From contig NZ_FLQR01000001.1 of the NCBI RefSeq assembly GCF_900078385.1, positions 1-64,000 on the forward strand: DNA of 64,000 nucleotides, read 5' to 3'. Below are positions 32,639 through 42,155 of the stretch, piece by piece. A model generated the notes under the pieces. That model worked only from the letters and a program-made list of their open reading frames with translations, had not been told where the DNA came from and searched no databases. Within the stretch, counting starts at the first letter, position 1. Each line of letters opens with the position of its first letter. Origin of the DNA: an uncultured Microbacterium sp. (GTDB lineage: Bacteria > Actinomycetota > Actinomycetes > Actinomycetales > Microbacteriaceae). The translations under genes were made by a program, and so were the position numbers.

Positions 32639-33739
32639 TCAGCGGCCGGTCTTGGGCGCGAACACCTTCGCGACGATGCGCGCGACGAGGTTCAGGGCCA
32701 TGACGATGAGGATGAGGGTGAGGGCCGCGGCCCACGCGCGGTCGACGTACGCCTCTGGCGGGATGCCCTGGTAGGCGTACTGCGAGTAGATGTACACGGG
32801 GAGGGTCTGCATACGGTCGTCGGTGAGGTCGTAGTTCATCGAGTCGGTGAACCCGGCGGTGATGAGCAGCGGCGCGGTCTCACCGATGACACGGGCGATC
32901 GCCAGCATGATGCCGGTCGTGATGCCGGCGATCGAGGTGGGAAGGACGACCTTGACGATCGTGAGCCACTTCGGCACCCCGAGCGCATAGGCGGCTTCGC
33001 GCAGCTCGTTCGGCACGAGGCGCAGCATCTCCTCGCTGGAGCGGACGACGACGGGGATCATGAGCACCGCCAGCGCGATGGCACCGGCGATGCCCATGCG
33101 GACGCCGGGGCCGAAGATGAGCGCGAACACCGCGTAGGCGAAGAGGCCCGCGACGATCGAGGGGATGCCGGTCATGACGTCGACGAGGAAGGTGATCGCC
33201 CGGCCGAGGCGCGTGTTCTGCCCGTACTCGATGAGGTAGATGGCCGTCATGAGCCCGATCGGGATCGAGATGAGCGCCGCGGCGCCGGTGATCAGGAGGG
33301 TGCCCATGATGGCGTGCAGGGCACCGCCGCCCTCGCCCAGGATGCCGCGCATCGAGGACGAGAAGAACACGCCGTCGAAGCGGGCGACGCCCCGTCCGAC
33401 GACCGTGACGGCGACCGAGACGAGCGGGACCATCGCGATGGCGAACGCGCACGAGACGACACCGGTCACGAAGCGGTCGAAAGCGCGGCGCGCGCCCTCG
33501 ACGATGCGGGACAGCACGTAGATGAGCACGAGGTACAGCACGGCGCCGACGACGAGCCAGCCGGTCAGCGGGAACTCGGTCCCGGCCGCGGCGCTGACCA
33601 GGAGGAACACGGCGGCCGAGACGGCCAGGGCCAGCACGAGCAGTGCCCACGGCGCCCAGCGCGGCAGCCGGCCGCTCGTGAGGCTCGTGTGGGCCGAGGC
33701 GGCGCGCACGGGGGTCGGGGAGGGAGCGAGCGTGGTCAT
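32639..33739 (-). CDS. pstA: Phosphate ABC transporter permease PstA
   Basis: 366 residues, longer than the usual 290 because of an N-terminal extension holding two or three extra helices (about residues 30-80). The core has six helices and the EAA loop ELREAAYALGVPKWLTIVKV near 258. ATG 33739 is one base after the pstC stop, so translation is coupled. Confidence 0.94.
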   Translation of the reverse strand: MTTLAPSPTPVRAASAHTSLTSGRLPRWAPWALLVLALAVSAAVFLLVSAAAGTEFPLTGWLVVGAVLYLVLIYVLSRIVEGARRAFDRFVTGVVSCAFAIAMVPLVSVAVTVVGRGVARFDGVFFSSSMRGILGEGGGALHAIMGTLLITGAAALISIPIGLMTAIYLIEYGQNTRLGRAITFLVDVMTGIPSIVAGLFAYAVFALIFGPGVRMGIAGAIALAVLMIPVVVRSSEEMLRLVPNELREAAYALGVPKWLTIVKVVLPTSIAGITTGIMLAIARVIGETAPLLITAGFTDSMNYDLTDDRMQTLPVYIYSQYAYQGIPPEAYVDRAWAAALTLILIVMALNLVARIVAKVFAPKTGR

Positions 33740-33740
33740 G

Positions 33741-34691
33741 TCAGTTGGCCCCCGAGAATTCCTTGCGCCGGCCCACGATCCAGCGGGCCACGGCGTTGAC
33801 CGCGAACGTGACGATGAAGAGGATGAGGCCCGTCGCGATGAGGATGTTGATGTTGAGCTTGTAGGCCTCGGGGAAGGTCAGCGCGATGTTGGCCGCGATC
33901 GTCGACGGGTTCTGCGAGGTCAGCAGCTGCAGCGTCACGACGTTCGTGGCCGAGAGCACCATGGCGACGGCCATCGTTTCGCCGAGCGCGCGGCCGAGAC
34001 CGAGCATGGATGCCGAGACGATGCCGGAGCGGCCGAACGGCAGCACCGCCATCCGGATCATCTCCCAGCGGGTCGCGCCGAGGGCGAGCGCCGCCTCCTC
34101 GTGCAGCCGCGGCGTCTGCAGGAAGATCTCGCGGCAGATGGCGGTGATGATCGGGACGACCATGACGGCGAGGACGAGGGCGGCGGTGAGGATCGTACGG
34201 CCGCTGTTGAGCACCTGGCCGGAGAAGAACGGGATCCAGCCGAGGTACTCGTTGAGCCACGAGTAGGTGGGGACAAGGGCCGGCGCGAAGACCAGGATGC
34301 CCCACAGGCCGAAGACGACCGAGGGGACGGCCGCCAGCAGGTCGACGACGTAGCCGAGGGTCTGCGCGAGCCGGCGCGGGGCGTAGTGCGTGATGAACAG
34401 GGCGATGCCGATCGACAGCGGCACGGCGACGAGGAGGGCGAGGAACGCGGCCCAGATCGTGCCGAACAGCAGCGGCAGGACGTACGACCAGAAGTCGCTC
34501 TTCAGCAGCGAGGCGGTGTCGCTCGTCGCGCTGAAGGCGGGTACCGACTGGACGATCAGGAAGATCGCGACCGCGGCCAGGGTGACCACGATCATCGACC
34601 CGGCGAACAGCGCGGTGCCGGAGAACCAAATGTCTCCGGCGCGCTTCTTCGCCTCGATCCGCGCGGGTGCTTCGGCGGTGGGGGCTGTCAT
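33741..34691 (-). CDS. pstC: Phosphate ABC transporter permease PstC
   Basis: 316 residues with six helices, the first at about 25-48. AVPSVVFGLWGILVFAP near 120 and the EAA loop LHEEAALALGATRWEMIRMA near 208 are typical of PstC. It is separated from pstS by 61 bases that contain a 13-bp perfect hairpin. Confidence 0.95.
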   Translation of the reverse strand: MTAPTAEAPARIEAKKRAGDIWFSGTALFAGSMIVVTLAAVAIFLIVQSVPAFSATSDTASLLKSDFWSYVLPLLFGTIWAAFLALLVAVPLSIGIALFITHYAPRRLAQTLGYVVDLLAAVPSVVFGLWGILVFAPALVPTYSWLNEYLGWIPFFSGQVLNSGRTILTAALVLAVMVVPIITAICREIFLQTPRLHEEAALALGATRWEMIRMAVLPFGRSGIVSASMLGLGRALGETMAVAMVLSATNVVTLQLLTSQNPSTIAANIALTFPEAYKLNINILIATGLILFIVTFAVNAVARWIVGRRKEFSGAN

Positions 34692-34715
34692 CGCTGCTCT
34701 CTTGTCGATGGGGAT

Positions 34716-34746
34716 GCGGCCCCTCGGCGCGAAGCCGAGGGGCCGC
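34716..34746 (-). terminator. Intercistronic hairpin between pstS and pstC
   Basis: Perfect 13-bp stem (34716-34728 with 34734-34746), 5-base loop, no T-run, six bases after the pstS stop. As at metQ-metN, it could reduce read-through into the permease genes or stabilise the pstS message. Confidence 0.6.
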
Positions 34747-34752
34747 AGGGGA

Positions 34753-35859
34753 TTACTTGATCAGCTCGATCGCGGCGAGCGACTTCTCGCGCAGCTCGTC
34801 GGAGATCGGGGCGCTGCCGGCGTTGTCGGCAGCGGACTGCTGGCCCTCTTCGCTGACCGCGGTCGTGAAGAACGCCTTGGTCAGCGCCGCGACGTCGGCG
34901 TCCTCGTACTGCTCGCAGCCGATGAGGTAGCTGACGAGGAGGAGCGGGTAGGTGCCGGCCTCTGTCGTGGTGCGGTCGATCGCGAAGGCGAGGTCGCCCT
35001 CGGTGCGGCCCTCCTCGATGCTCGAGACGTCGAGGGTCGCCGAGGCGCCCTCGGCGGAGTGACCGACGAACTCGTCGCCGACCTTGATGTTGACCGACGA
35101 GATGCCGCCGGCCTGCGACGAGTCGGCGTAGCCGACCGAGCCCTCGCCGGCCTTGACGGCGTTGACGACGCCCGAGGTCTTCTCCGCGGCCTCGCCGACG
35201 ACACCGGCCGGCCACTCTTCCACGCTGTCGAACGTCCAGACATCGGGCGCGTTCGCGGCGAGGTAGTCGGTGAAGTTGCCGGTCGTGCCGGACTTGTCGG
35301 AGCGGTGCACGGGGTTGATCGCCAGGTCGGGCAGCTCGACGCCGGAGTTCGTCGCGGCGATGGCCGGGTCGTTCCAGTTCGTGATGGTGCCGGCGAAGAT
35401 CCCGGCGACCGTGGCCGCGTCGAGGTCGAGCGCGTCGACGCCCGGCACGTTGAAGATGATCGCGATGGGCGAGATGTAGGCGGGGATCTCCACGATGCCG
35501 GAGTCCGCGGCGCACGCGCCGAAGCCGCCGGCCGAGATCTCCTCGGCCTTGAAGGGGCGGTCGGAGCCGGCGAAGTTCACGGCGCCCTGCTGGAACGACT
35601 CGCGGCCCGTGCCGGAGCCGGCCGGGTCGTAGTCGACCTGCGCGTCGGGGTTGGCGGCGAGGAAGGCGGCGGTCCAGGCCTGCACGGCGACCTGCTGCGA
35701 CGAGGCGCCCTGGCCGACGAGCTGGCCGGTCAGCGCGACCGTCGTCTCTTCGGCGGACGGGCCGGCACCCGGCGTCTGTTCGTTCGACGCGCAGGCGGTG
35801 AGCGTGAGGGCCGCGATGGCGGCGACAGCGCCCAGCTGGGCGATGCGGGAAAGCTTCAC
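34753..35859 (-). CDS. pstS: Phosphate-binding lipoprotein PstS
   Basis: 368 residues. Lipobox LTAC (Cys near 23). The mature protein has TGQLVGQGASSQQVAVQAW near 45, YDPAGSGTGRESFQQGAVNFAGSD near 80 (phosphate loop) and PVHRSDKSGTTGNFTDYL near 185. It captures phosphate for PstCAB. A PHO-box-like pair of 11-bp repeats lies 89 bases upstream. Confidence 0.95.
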   Translation of the reverse strand: MKLSRIAQLGAVAAIAALTLTACASNEQTPGAGPSAEETTVALTGQLVGQGASSQQVAVQAWTAAFLAANPDAQVDYDPAGSGTGRESFQQGAVNFAGSDRPFKAEEISAGGFGACAADSGIVEIPAYISPIAIIFNVPGVDALDLDAATVAGIFAGTITNWNDPAIAATNSGVELPDLAINPVHRSDKSGTTGNFTDYLAANAPDVWTFDSVEEWPAGVVGEAAEKTSGVVNAVKAGEGSVGYADSSQAGGISSVNIKVGDEFVGHSAEGASATLDVSSIEEGRTEGDLAFAIDRTTTEAGTYPLLLVSYLIGCEQYEDADVAALTKAFFTTAVSEEGQQSAADNAGSAPISDELREKSLAAIELIK

Positions 35860-35947
35860 TGTGTGATCCTTCGGGTTGTCAGGTTGCGCCCTGGTGCAGG
35901 GCTCGTCCCGACGGTAAACACCGTCTCTGACCAGCGTGCGCTTTCCG

Positions 35948-35969
35948 GGTGAACGAAAGGTGAACGGAT
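35948..35969 (-). promoter_or_regulatory. PHO box upstream of pstS
   Basis: Two direct repeats of GTTCACC on the minus strand (GGTGAAC at 35948-35954 and 35959-35965 on the plus strand), exactly 11 bases apart. This matches the GTTCACC-type 11-bp direct repeat bound by PhoP in Streptomyces and by RegX3-like regulators. Confidence 0.75.
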
Positions 35970-35998
35970 CGAGACACCCTGACGCTGCGCCCGCACCC

Positions 35999-36053
35999 CG
36001 CTCAGACCGCGCTCAGACCGCGCTCAGACCGCGCTCAGACCGCGTTCAGACCT
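35999..36053. repeat. 11-bp tandem repeat
   Basis: Four perfect copies of CGCTCAGACCG and one copy with two changes (CGTTCAGACCT), which contains the mutT1 stop codon. On the minus strand each copy carries TGA; because 11 is not a multiple of three, the copies close all three frames. Likely replication slippage; a regulatory role is possible but unsupported. Confidence 0.8.
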
Positions 36054-36984
36054 TCGGGACGTGCGTCTCGATCGAGACGATCCCCGATCCCGGGTTCGTG
36101 GCCGACAGGTGAACGACGGAGAACGAGCCGGGTTCGAGAGCCGACGCGCTGCCCAGGTACGACCCGCGGAGGGTCCCCGTCGCGAGCGCGAGCTCGGCGA
36201 GGATCTCCGGCAGCACGGGCCCGTGCGAGCAGAGCACGGCGGGCTTGCGGCTGCGCACCCGCTTGCCGACGACGGAGCGGGCGTCGGAGGCGCCCTCCTC
36301 CCACGCGTCCTGGCTCAGCAGCGGCGTGCGGTCGATCTTGCGGCCGAGCGCGGCGGCGAGCGGTGTGACGGTCGTGACGCACCGGACGGCGTCGCTGGAG
36401 ATGAGCTTTCTGACCCCGAACGCGCGCAGCGGACCCACGATCGCGTGCGCCTGCTTGGCGCCGCGCGTCGTCAGGGGCCGCGCGGTGTCCGCACCGTCCC
36501 AGTCCTCCCGCGCGGTCGCCTTCGCGTGGCGGAGCACGACGATGGGGAAGGTCGACAGGATGCCGTCCTCCACGAAGGTCAGGAACTGCTCGAGGATCTC
36601 GATGTCGACGGGATAGCTGAGGTAGCTGAGCGCCTTCTTGGGCGTCACCCACTCGAGGGCGGCGATCTCCTTGTTCGGCACGAACGCCGAGGCGCGGATC
36701 GCGTCCTCGGTGGCCTCCGCGGCCCAGTAGTGCACGATCTTCTGCCGCTTGTTCGGCATCCGATACCGCGAGACGCCGACCGGGATGCCGAGGGCCACGG
36801 CGATGCCGGTCTCCTCGAAGATCTCGCGGGCCGCCGTCTCGGCGAGCGTCTCGCCCGGGTCGACCTTGCCTTTGGGGAGGGTGACGTCGGCGTACGCGGT
36901 GCGGTGGATGACGAGGACCATGAGCTTGCCCTCGACGAGACGCCAGACGACGCCGCCTGCGGCGTAGACGGCCGTATCGGTCAT
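36046..36984 (-). CDS. mutT1: Nudix hydrolase fused to a histidine phosphatase (MutT1-type)
   Basis: 312 residues in two domains. The Nudix domain (about 1-140) has the box [20 protein letters not shown] (intact Nudix pattern) near residue 40. The histidine-phosphatase domain starts at [11 protein letters not shown] near 148. This two-domain form matches mycobacterial MutT1, which removes oxidised nucleotides and diadenosine polyphosphates. Start at ATG 36984 overlaps the ppk1 stop by four bases, and ppk-mutT1 is also adjacent in Mycobacterium. Confidence 0.88.
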   Translation of the reverse strand: MTDTAVYAAGGVVWRLVEGKLMVLVIHRTAYADVTLPKGKVDPGETLAETAAREIFEETGIAVALGIPVGVSRYRMPNKRQKIVHYWAAEATEDAIRASAFVPNKEIAALEWVTPKKALSYLSYPVDIEILEQFLTFVEDGILSTFPIVVLRHAKATAREDWDGADTARPLTTRGAKQAHAIVGPLRAFGVRKLISSDAVRCVTTVTPLAAALGRKIDRTPLLSQDAWEEGASDARSVVGKRVRSRKPAVLCSHGPVLPEILAELALATGTLRGSYLGSASALEPGSFSVVHLSATNPGSGIVSIETHVPKV

Positions 36985-39149
36985 CGGGCCGCGCGCGCCC
37001 GGCGACGGCGCTGGATCAGGGACATCGTCCGTTCCTGCAGGTCGGCGAGGGGCTTGCCGTCCTCGCCCACGCTGTGCCGCGTCCACACGCCGTCTCCGCC
37101 CAGGTGCCACGAGCTCGTCGTGTCGGCCATCGCGGTGTCGAACAGCTCGATGAGCTCCTGGACGTGGGCGGGCGCGACGACGCGCACGAGCGCCTCGACG
37201 CGGCGGTCGAGGTTGCGGTGCATCATGTCGGCGCTGCCGATGAAGACCTGCGGGTCGCCGTTGTTGTGGAACGCGAAGATGCGGGAGTGCTCCAGGTAGC
37301 GCCCCAGGATCGAGCGGACCGTGATGGAGTCGCTCACGCCGGGCAGGTCGGTGCGCAGCGAGCAGATGCCCCGCACCCAGACCTCGACGCGCACGCCCGC
37401 CTGACTCGCCCGGTACAGCGCGTCGATGATCTGCTCGTCGACCATCGAGTTGACCTTGATGCGGATGTGCGCGGGCTTTCCGGCCAGCGCGTTGCGGCGC
37501 TCGCGGTCGATCTGACGGAGCAGCCCCTTCCGCAGGTGCAGCGGGGCGACGAGGAGGCGCTTGAACTTCTTCTCGATCGCGTAGCCGGACAGCTCGTTGA
37601 AGAGGCGCGTGAGGTCGCGGCCCACCTGCTCATCGGCGGTGAACAGCCCGAAGTCCTCGTACATCCGGCTCGTCTTGGGGTTGTAGTTCCCCGTCCCGAT
37701 GTGGCTGTAGCTGCGCAGCATCCCGTCTTCCTCGCGGATGACGTGCAGCAGCTTGCAGTGCGTCTTCAGCCCGACGAGGCCGTACACGACGTGGACGCCG
37801 GCTTTTTCGAGCTTGCGCGCCCAGACGATGTTCGCGGCCTCGTCGAACCGGGCCTTCACCTCGACGAGCGCGAGGACCTGCTTGCCGTTCTCGGCGGCGT
37901 CGATGAGCGCCTCGACGATCGGGCTGTCACCCGACGTGCGATAAAGCGTCTGCTTGATGGCGAGCACGTGCGGGTCGCGCGCGGCCTGCTCGAGGAACGC
38001 CACGACGCTCGTGTTGAACGACTCGTACGGGTGGTGCACGAGCACATCCCCGGCGCGGATCGCGGCGAACAGGTCGGCGCGGCCGTTCTGCTCGGCCGGC
38101 TGGAACGCGGTCGCGGTCGTCGGCACGTGCGCCGCGTAGCGCAGCTCGGGGCGGTCGATGCGTCCGAGGTCGAACAGGCCGCGCAGGTCGAGCGGTGCGG
38201 GCAGGCGGTAGACCTCTTGCGCCGTGATGTCGAGTTCGCTCAGCAGCAGGTCGAGCGTGACGTCGTCCATGTCCTCGGTGATCTCGAGGCGGATCGGCGG
38301 GCCGAAGCGGCGGCGCAGCAGCTCGGCCTCGAGGGCCTGGATGAGGTTCTCGGTCTCGTCCTCCTCGATGACGACGTCCTCGTTGCGGGTGAGGCGGAAC
38401 GTGTGGTGCTCGAGGATCTCCATCCCGGGGAAGAGGTCGCGCAGGTTCTCCGAGATCAGCGCCTCGAGCGGAAGGTAGCGCGATCGGCCCGGGCCGCCGC
38501 CGGGCACGGCGACGAACCGCGGCAGCATGGGCGGCACCTTCAGGCGAGCGAACTCCTGTCGACCGGTCTTCGCGTTCCGGATGCGGATCGCGAGGTTCAG
38601 GGACAGCCCGGAGATGTAGGGGAACGGGTGGGCCGGGTCGACGGCCAGCGGCATGAGGACGGGGAAGACCTGCGACTGGAAGTAGTCGTAGAGGGCCGTG
38701 CGCTCCTCGTCGTCGAGGTCGATCCACGACACGAGCTCGATGCCCGCCTCGGCGAGATCCGGGCGGACGAGGTCGGCCCACGCGTGCGCGTGCCGCAGCT
38801 GCAGCGCGTGCGCATCGGCGGAGATGTCGGCGAGCACGTCCTGCGGCGAGCGGCCCACGTTCGTCGGCACCGCCAGGCCCGTCACGATGCGGCGCTTCAG
38901 ACCGGCGACGCGCACCATGAAGAACTCGTCGAGATTGCTGGCGAAGATCGCGAGGAAGTTCGCGCGCTCCAGCACCGGCAGAGACGGATCCTCCGCCAGC
39001 TCCAGGACGCGCTGGTTGAACGCCAGCCAGCTGACCTCGCGGTCGGTGTACCGGCCGTCGGGCAGCTGCGAGTCGTACGCCTCCGCCGAGTCGAAGTCGT
39101 CGTCGTCGGCGTCGCCCAGACCGGAGTCGAGAACCTCGGTGTCGATCAT
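36981..39149 (-). CDS. ppk: Polyphosphate kinase PPK1
   Basis: 722 residues. Makes polyphosphate from ATP. The phosphohistidine motif [12 protein letters not shown] lies near residue 462 and the second HxK-like site [21 protein letters not shown] near 485. The N-terminus after an acidic tail ([13 protein letters not shown]) has [19 protein letters not shown], the family start. ATG 39149 follows AAGGATGAGGGG. It overlaps mutT1 and sits between glnR and the phosphate uptake genes. Confidence 0.96.
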   Translation of the reverse strand: MIDTEVLDSGLGDADDDDFDSAEAYDSQLPDGRYTDREVSWLAFNQRVLELAEDPSLPVLERANFLAIFASNLDEFFMVRVAGLKRRIVTGLAVPTNVGRSPQDVLADISADAHALQLRHAHAWADLVRPDLAEAGIELVSWIDLDDEERTALYDYFQSQVFPVLMPLAVDPAHPFPYISGLSLNLAIRIRNAKTGRQEFARLKVPPMLPRFVAVPGGGPGRSRYLPLEALISENLRDLFPGMEILEHHTFRLTRNEDVVIEEDETENLIQALEAELLRRRFGPPIRLEITEDMDDVTLDLLLSELDITAQEVYRLPAPLDLRGLFDLGRIDRPELRYAAHVPTTATAFQPAEQNGRADLFAAIRAGDVLVHHPYESFNTSVVAFLEQAARDPHVLAIKQTLYRTSGDSPIVEALIDAAENGKQVLALVEVKARFDEAANIVWARKLEKAGVHVVYGLVGLKTHCKLLHVIREEDGMLRSYSHIGTGNYNPKTSRMYEDFGLFTADEQVGRDLTRLFNELSGYAIEKKFKRLLVAPLHLRKGLLRQIDRERRNALAGKPAHIRIKVNSMVDEQIIDALYRASQAGVRVEVWVRGICSLRTDLPGVSDSITVRSILGRYLEHSRIFAFHNNGDPQVFIGSADMMHRNLDRRVEALVRVVAPAHVQELIELFDTAMADTTSSWHLGGDGVWTRHSVGEDGKPLADLQERTMSLIQRRRRARAAR

Positions 39150-39171
39150 CCCCTCATCCTTGCAGTCCGGA

Positions 39172-39193
39172 GTGACTGCCGTGTGAACGGATC
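39172..39193 (-). promoter_or_regulatory. Possible PHO box upstream of ppk1
   Basis: GTGACTG (39172-39178) and GTGAACG (39183-39189) lie exactly 11 bases apart and in the same orientation as the pstS box, 23 bases upstream of the ppk1 start. The left half is degenerate. Confidence 0.4.
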
Positions 39194-39204
39194 TGGCGCA
39201 CGGG

Positions 39205-39903
39205 TCAGGCCTGGGACGACTCGCGCGGGGTGGGGAGCTGGTCGTCCTCGTAGACGTTGAAGCGGTAGCCGACGTTGCGGACGGTGCCGATGAGCTGCTC
39301 GAGGTCGCCGAGCTTCGCGCGCAGGCGCCGCACGTGCACGTCGACGGTGCGGGTGCCACCGAAGTAGTCGTAGCCCCACACCTCGCTCAGCAGCTGCTCG
39401 CGGGTGAAGACGCGCGAGGGGTGCGTCGCGAAGAAGTGCAGGAGCTGGAACTCCTTGTACGTGAGATCCAGCGGCTTGCCGTGCACCTTCGCGGAGTACG
39501 ACGACTCGTCGATCGAGATGCCGGAGGTCTGGATGCGGGTGGAGACCTGCTCCTTGCTCACCCGGCCGACGGCGAGACGGATGCGCGCGTCGACCTCGGC
39601 GGGACCGGCGGAGAAGAGGATGACATCGTCGATGCCCCAATCGGTGGACACGGCCGTGAGGCCGCCCTCCGTGACGACGAGGATCAGCGGGGCGTCGAGG
39701 CCCGTCGTGTTGAGGATCTTGCACAGCGACTTGGCGCCGACGAGGTCCATCCGCGCGTCGACGAAGATGACGTCGGCGCTGGGCGCATTCACGAGCTGCG
39801 CCGGCTCGGCGGGGATCTGGCGGGCGCGGTGGCTCAGCAGCTCCAGCGCGGGCAGAACGGGGCCGCCGCCGTGCGCGGAACTCAGAACGAGAAGCTGAGC
39901 CAA
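39205..39903 (-). CDS. glnR: GlnR-type OmpR-family regulator
   Basis: 232 residues. Atypical receiver ([20 protein letters not shown], Asp49 in [10 protein letters not shown]) joined to a winged helix with [19 protein letters not shown] and [20 protein letters not shown]. This pattern matches GlnR of Streptomyces and Mycobacterium, the nitrogen-assimilation regulator. No ATG fits; I use TTG 39903, with AAGGA upstream. A short Ser/Gln tail follows the winged helix. It lies next to phosphate genes. Confidence 0.85.
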   Translation of the reverse strand: MAQLLVLSSAHGGGPVLPALELLSHRARQIPAEPAQLVNAPSADVIFVDARMDLVGAKSLCKILNTTGLDAPLILVVTEGGLTAVSTDWGIDDVILFSAGPAEVDARIRLAVGRVSKEQVSTRIQTSGISIDESSYSAKVHGKPLDLTYKEFQLLHFFATHPSRVFTREQLLSEVWGYDYFGGTRTVDVHVRRLRAKLGDLEQLIGTVRNVGYRFNVYEDDQLPTPRESSQA

Positions 39904-40024
39904 GAGGGTGAGGTCCTTCCCGGTGCGGATGACCGACCGTGCCATCATCCTAGAGCGTTCCGCGGGGGCCGATCGTCGCGCGGCGACGGGGGTCATTCGC
40001 TGCAGGGTGCGCCACAATGGAGGC

Positions 40025-40315
40025 ATGACGGTCCCCGATCTCGCACCGCGCCGCACGTTCGTCGGCGTCATCGTCGCGTGGGTGTTCGCCGCGGTCGTCG
40101 CGCTCGCGGTCGGTCTCATCGCCCCGCCGGAGTGGCGGGCCGCCTGGATGGCCGTGGGTCTCGGCGCCTGCGTCATCGTGTCGTTCATCGTGCATCTGTG
40201 GTTCGGCCGCTCGCAGGGCTTCATCGAGCGGGTCGCCGCGAGCATCCTCGGATCGCTGCTCGTGATGGGCCTCATCGGGGTCGGCTTCGGCCTCGCCACG
40301 CTGTTCTCCGGCTGA
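40025..40315 (+). CDS. Three-helix membrane protein of unknown function
   Basis: 96 residues with hydrophobic segments at about 13-33, 40-60 and 68-92, broken by PPEWRAAW and a basic loop [13 protein letters not shown]. No known domain. ATG 40025 is divergent from glnR and begins a run of co-directional genes. A longer in-frame start overlaps the glnR promoter and was rejected. Confidence 0.75.
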   Translation: MTVPDLAPRRTFVGVIVAWVFAAVVALAVGLIAPPEWRAAWMAVGLGACVIVSFIVHLWFGRSQGFIERVAASILGSLLVMGLIGVGFGLATLFSG

Positions 40316-40351
40316 TCCGGCGGTGCCTGCCGTCGGCGTAGAGTAGGGGCC

Positions 40352-40465
40352 ATGGACCTCGTCGCACTCGAACTCTTCTTCGTCGGGCTGCTCGGACTCG
40401 CGTCGCTCGCGATCGTGTTCGTCTCCGGCGTCGTGATCAAGAACCTCTACCGCGGCCAGCGCTGA
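40352..40465 (+). CDS. 37-residue single-helix membrane protein
   Basis: Begins [20 protein letters not shown] and ends [10 protein letters not shown]: one helix (about residues 3-29) and a basic cytoplasmic tail. ATG 40352 has GTAGGGG upstream and the gene is tightly followed by the nitrobindin-like gene five bases on. Similar tiny proteins occur in related genomes and are often left unannotated. Role unknown. Confidence 0.6.
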   Translation: MDLVALELFFVGLLGLASLAIVFVSGVVIKNLYRGQR

Positions 40466-40469
40466 CGTC

Positions 40470-41075
40470 GTGATCGACCTGCCCACCGACCTGCCGGCGG
40501 AGATCGTTCCGCTGTCCTGGCTCCTCGGAGTCTGGGAGGGCACGGGTGTCATCGACTACCACGCGGGCGACGCGGCCTTCTCCGGCGAGTTCGCGCATCG
40601 GGTGAGCTTCAGTCACGACGGCCAGGGCCATCTGAACTACACCGCGAGCGCATGGCTGCTCGGCGAGGACGGCGCCCGCACGCCGCTCGTCGCGGAGAGC
40701 GGCTACTGGCGGCTCGCGCGTCCCGCGACCGACGCCGACCCCGGGCCCGCGCTGCTGCCGCCCGTGATCGCCGGCGCCCCTGCCCGCACCGCCGACGACG
40801 TGGAGGGGCTGCGCACCGCTGACGACGCCTTCGAGATCGAGGTCGCCCTCGTCCACTCCGACGGGATCAGCGAGCTGTACCTCGGCCAGGTCGCCGGACC
40901 CCGGATCGACATCGCGACCGACGCCGTCGTCCGCCCCGCCGGAGCGAAGCCCTACGCTGCCGCGACACGCCTGTACGGCTACGTCGACGGCCACCTGCTC
41001 TGGGCATGGGATGTCGCCGCGCTCGGCGGCGAGCTCGCCTCGCACGCCTCCGCACGTCTGGCGCGGGCCGACTGA
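40470..41075 (+). CDS. Nitrobindin-like beta-barrel protein (FABP/DUF1794 family)
   Basis: 201 residues. PLSWLLGVWEGTGVIDY near 14 is the nitrobindin family start, the middle holds beta strands (HLNYTASAWLL, SGYWRLARP) and the C-terminus ALGGELASHASARL matches proteins that bind heme and isomerise peroxynitrite. The heme-ligand His would be in the C-terminal SHASA stretch, near residue 194. GTG 40470 directly follows the 37-residue gene without its own ribosome site. Its stop overlaps the ygfZ start. Confidence 0.82.
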   Translation: MIDLPTDLPAEIVPLSWLLGVWEGTGVIDYHAGDAAFSGEFAHRVSFSHDGQGHLNYTASAWLLGEDGARTPLVAESGYWRLARPATDADPGPALLPPVIAGAPARTADDVEGLRTADDAFEIEVALVHSDGISELYLGQVAGPRIDIATDAVVRPAGAKPYAAATRLYGYVDGHLLWAWDVAALGGELASHASARLARAD

Positions 41076-42154
41076 TGACCGACGCGTTCGCACAGGTCCC
41101 GGGCGCCGTCATCGATGACGACGGGCTCGTGCACGCCGGCGATCCGATGCGCGAGCAGCGCGACCTCGCCCGCGGCACCGCCGTCGCGCCCCTCGGAGAC
41201 CGGACAGTACTGACGGTGGCAGGGGAGGACCGGCTCACGTGGCTCGACTCCCTCACGTCGCAGGCCCTCGCCCGCCTCGCGCCGGGGGAGAGCACCGAAC
41301 TTCTCGTCCTCGACCCGCACGGGCACGTGGAGCACGCGGCATCCGTCGTGGATGATGGCGCGCGGACGTGGCTCATCGTGGACAAGACGGACGCGGCGGG
41401 GCTGCTGACCTGGCTCACCCGGATGCGGTTCCGGCTCCGCGTGGACCCGCAGGACGCCTCGGCGGAGTTCCGCGTCATCGGCGGCACCGCGGCAGCACTC
41501 GCGGACCTTTCCGCCGCGGCCCTCTGGCACGATCCGTGGCCGGCCGTCGCAGCGGGCGGCTGGGCCTACGCGGCCGCCGAGCCGCACCCGGGCAGCGAGC
41601 GGGACTGGAGCGAGGCCGTCGTGACCGTCGAGGCGTACGCCGCCCTCGCGGCGGCCGCCGCGCGCGGCGAACGCGCCGTCGCGGGCCGGCTCGCCGTCGA
41701 TGCCCTCCGCATCGCCGCCTGGCGCCCGCGGGTCTCCCGCGAGGCTGACGGGCGCACACTGCCGCACGAGGTGGACTGGCTCCGCACCGCCGTGCACCTG
41801 GAGAAGGGCTGCTACCGCGGCCAGGAGACCGTCGCCAAGGTGCACAACCTGGGCCACCCGCCGCGCCGGCTCATCGCACTGCAGCTCGACGGCAGCGACG
41901 CGCAGCTGCCCGGCCCCGGCGCGACCGTGCACGCGGGAGACGACGTCGTGGGCGTCGTCACCTCCGCCGCCCGGCACTACGAGGAGGGCCCGATCGCGCT
42001 CGCCCTCGTCAAGCGCACGACGCCGGTCGACGCACCCCTCACGGTCCAGACCGCCGACGGCATCGTCGCCGCGGCGCAGGAGCTCATCGTCCCGCCCGAC
42101 GCCGGGCGGACGGCATCCATCCCGCGCCTGCCGCGGCTGTCCCGCCGGCGCTAG
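41075..42154 (+). CDS. ygfZ: Folate-binding YgfZ/CAF17-type protein
   Basis: 359 residues of the GcvT-like fold that aids Fe-S enzyme repair with tetrahydrofolate. The defining motif KGCYRGQE with the conserved Cys lies at about 244-251. DRLTWLDSLTSQ near residue 50 is typical. ATG 41075 shares one base with the previous stop (TGATG), so it is translationally coupled. Confidence 0.9.
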   Translation: MTDAFAQVPGAVIDDDGLVHAGDPMREQRDLARGTAVAPLGDRTVLTVAGEDRLTWLDSLTSQALARLAPGESTELLVLDPHGHVEHAASVVDDGARTWLIVDKTDAAGLLTWLTRMRFRLRVDPQDASAEFRVIGGTAAALADLSAAALWHDPWPAVAAGGWAYAAAEPHPGSERDWSEAVVTVEAYAALAAAAARGERAVAGRLAVDALRIAAWRPRVSREADGRTLPHEVDWLRTAVHLEKGCYRGQETVAKVHNLGHPPRRLIALQLDGSDAQLPGPGATVHAGDDVVGVVTSAARHYEEGPIALALVKRTTPVDAPLTVQTADGIVAAAQELIVPPDAGRTASIPRLPRLSRRR

Positions 42155-42155
42155 C

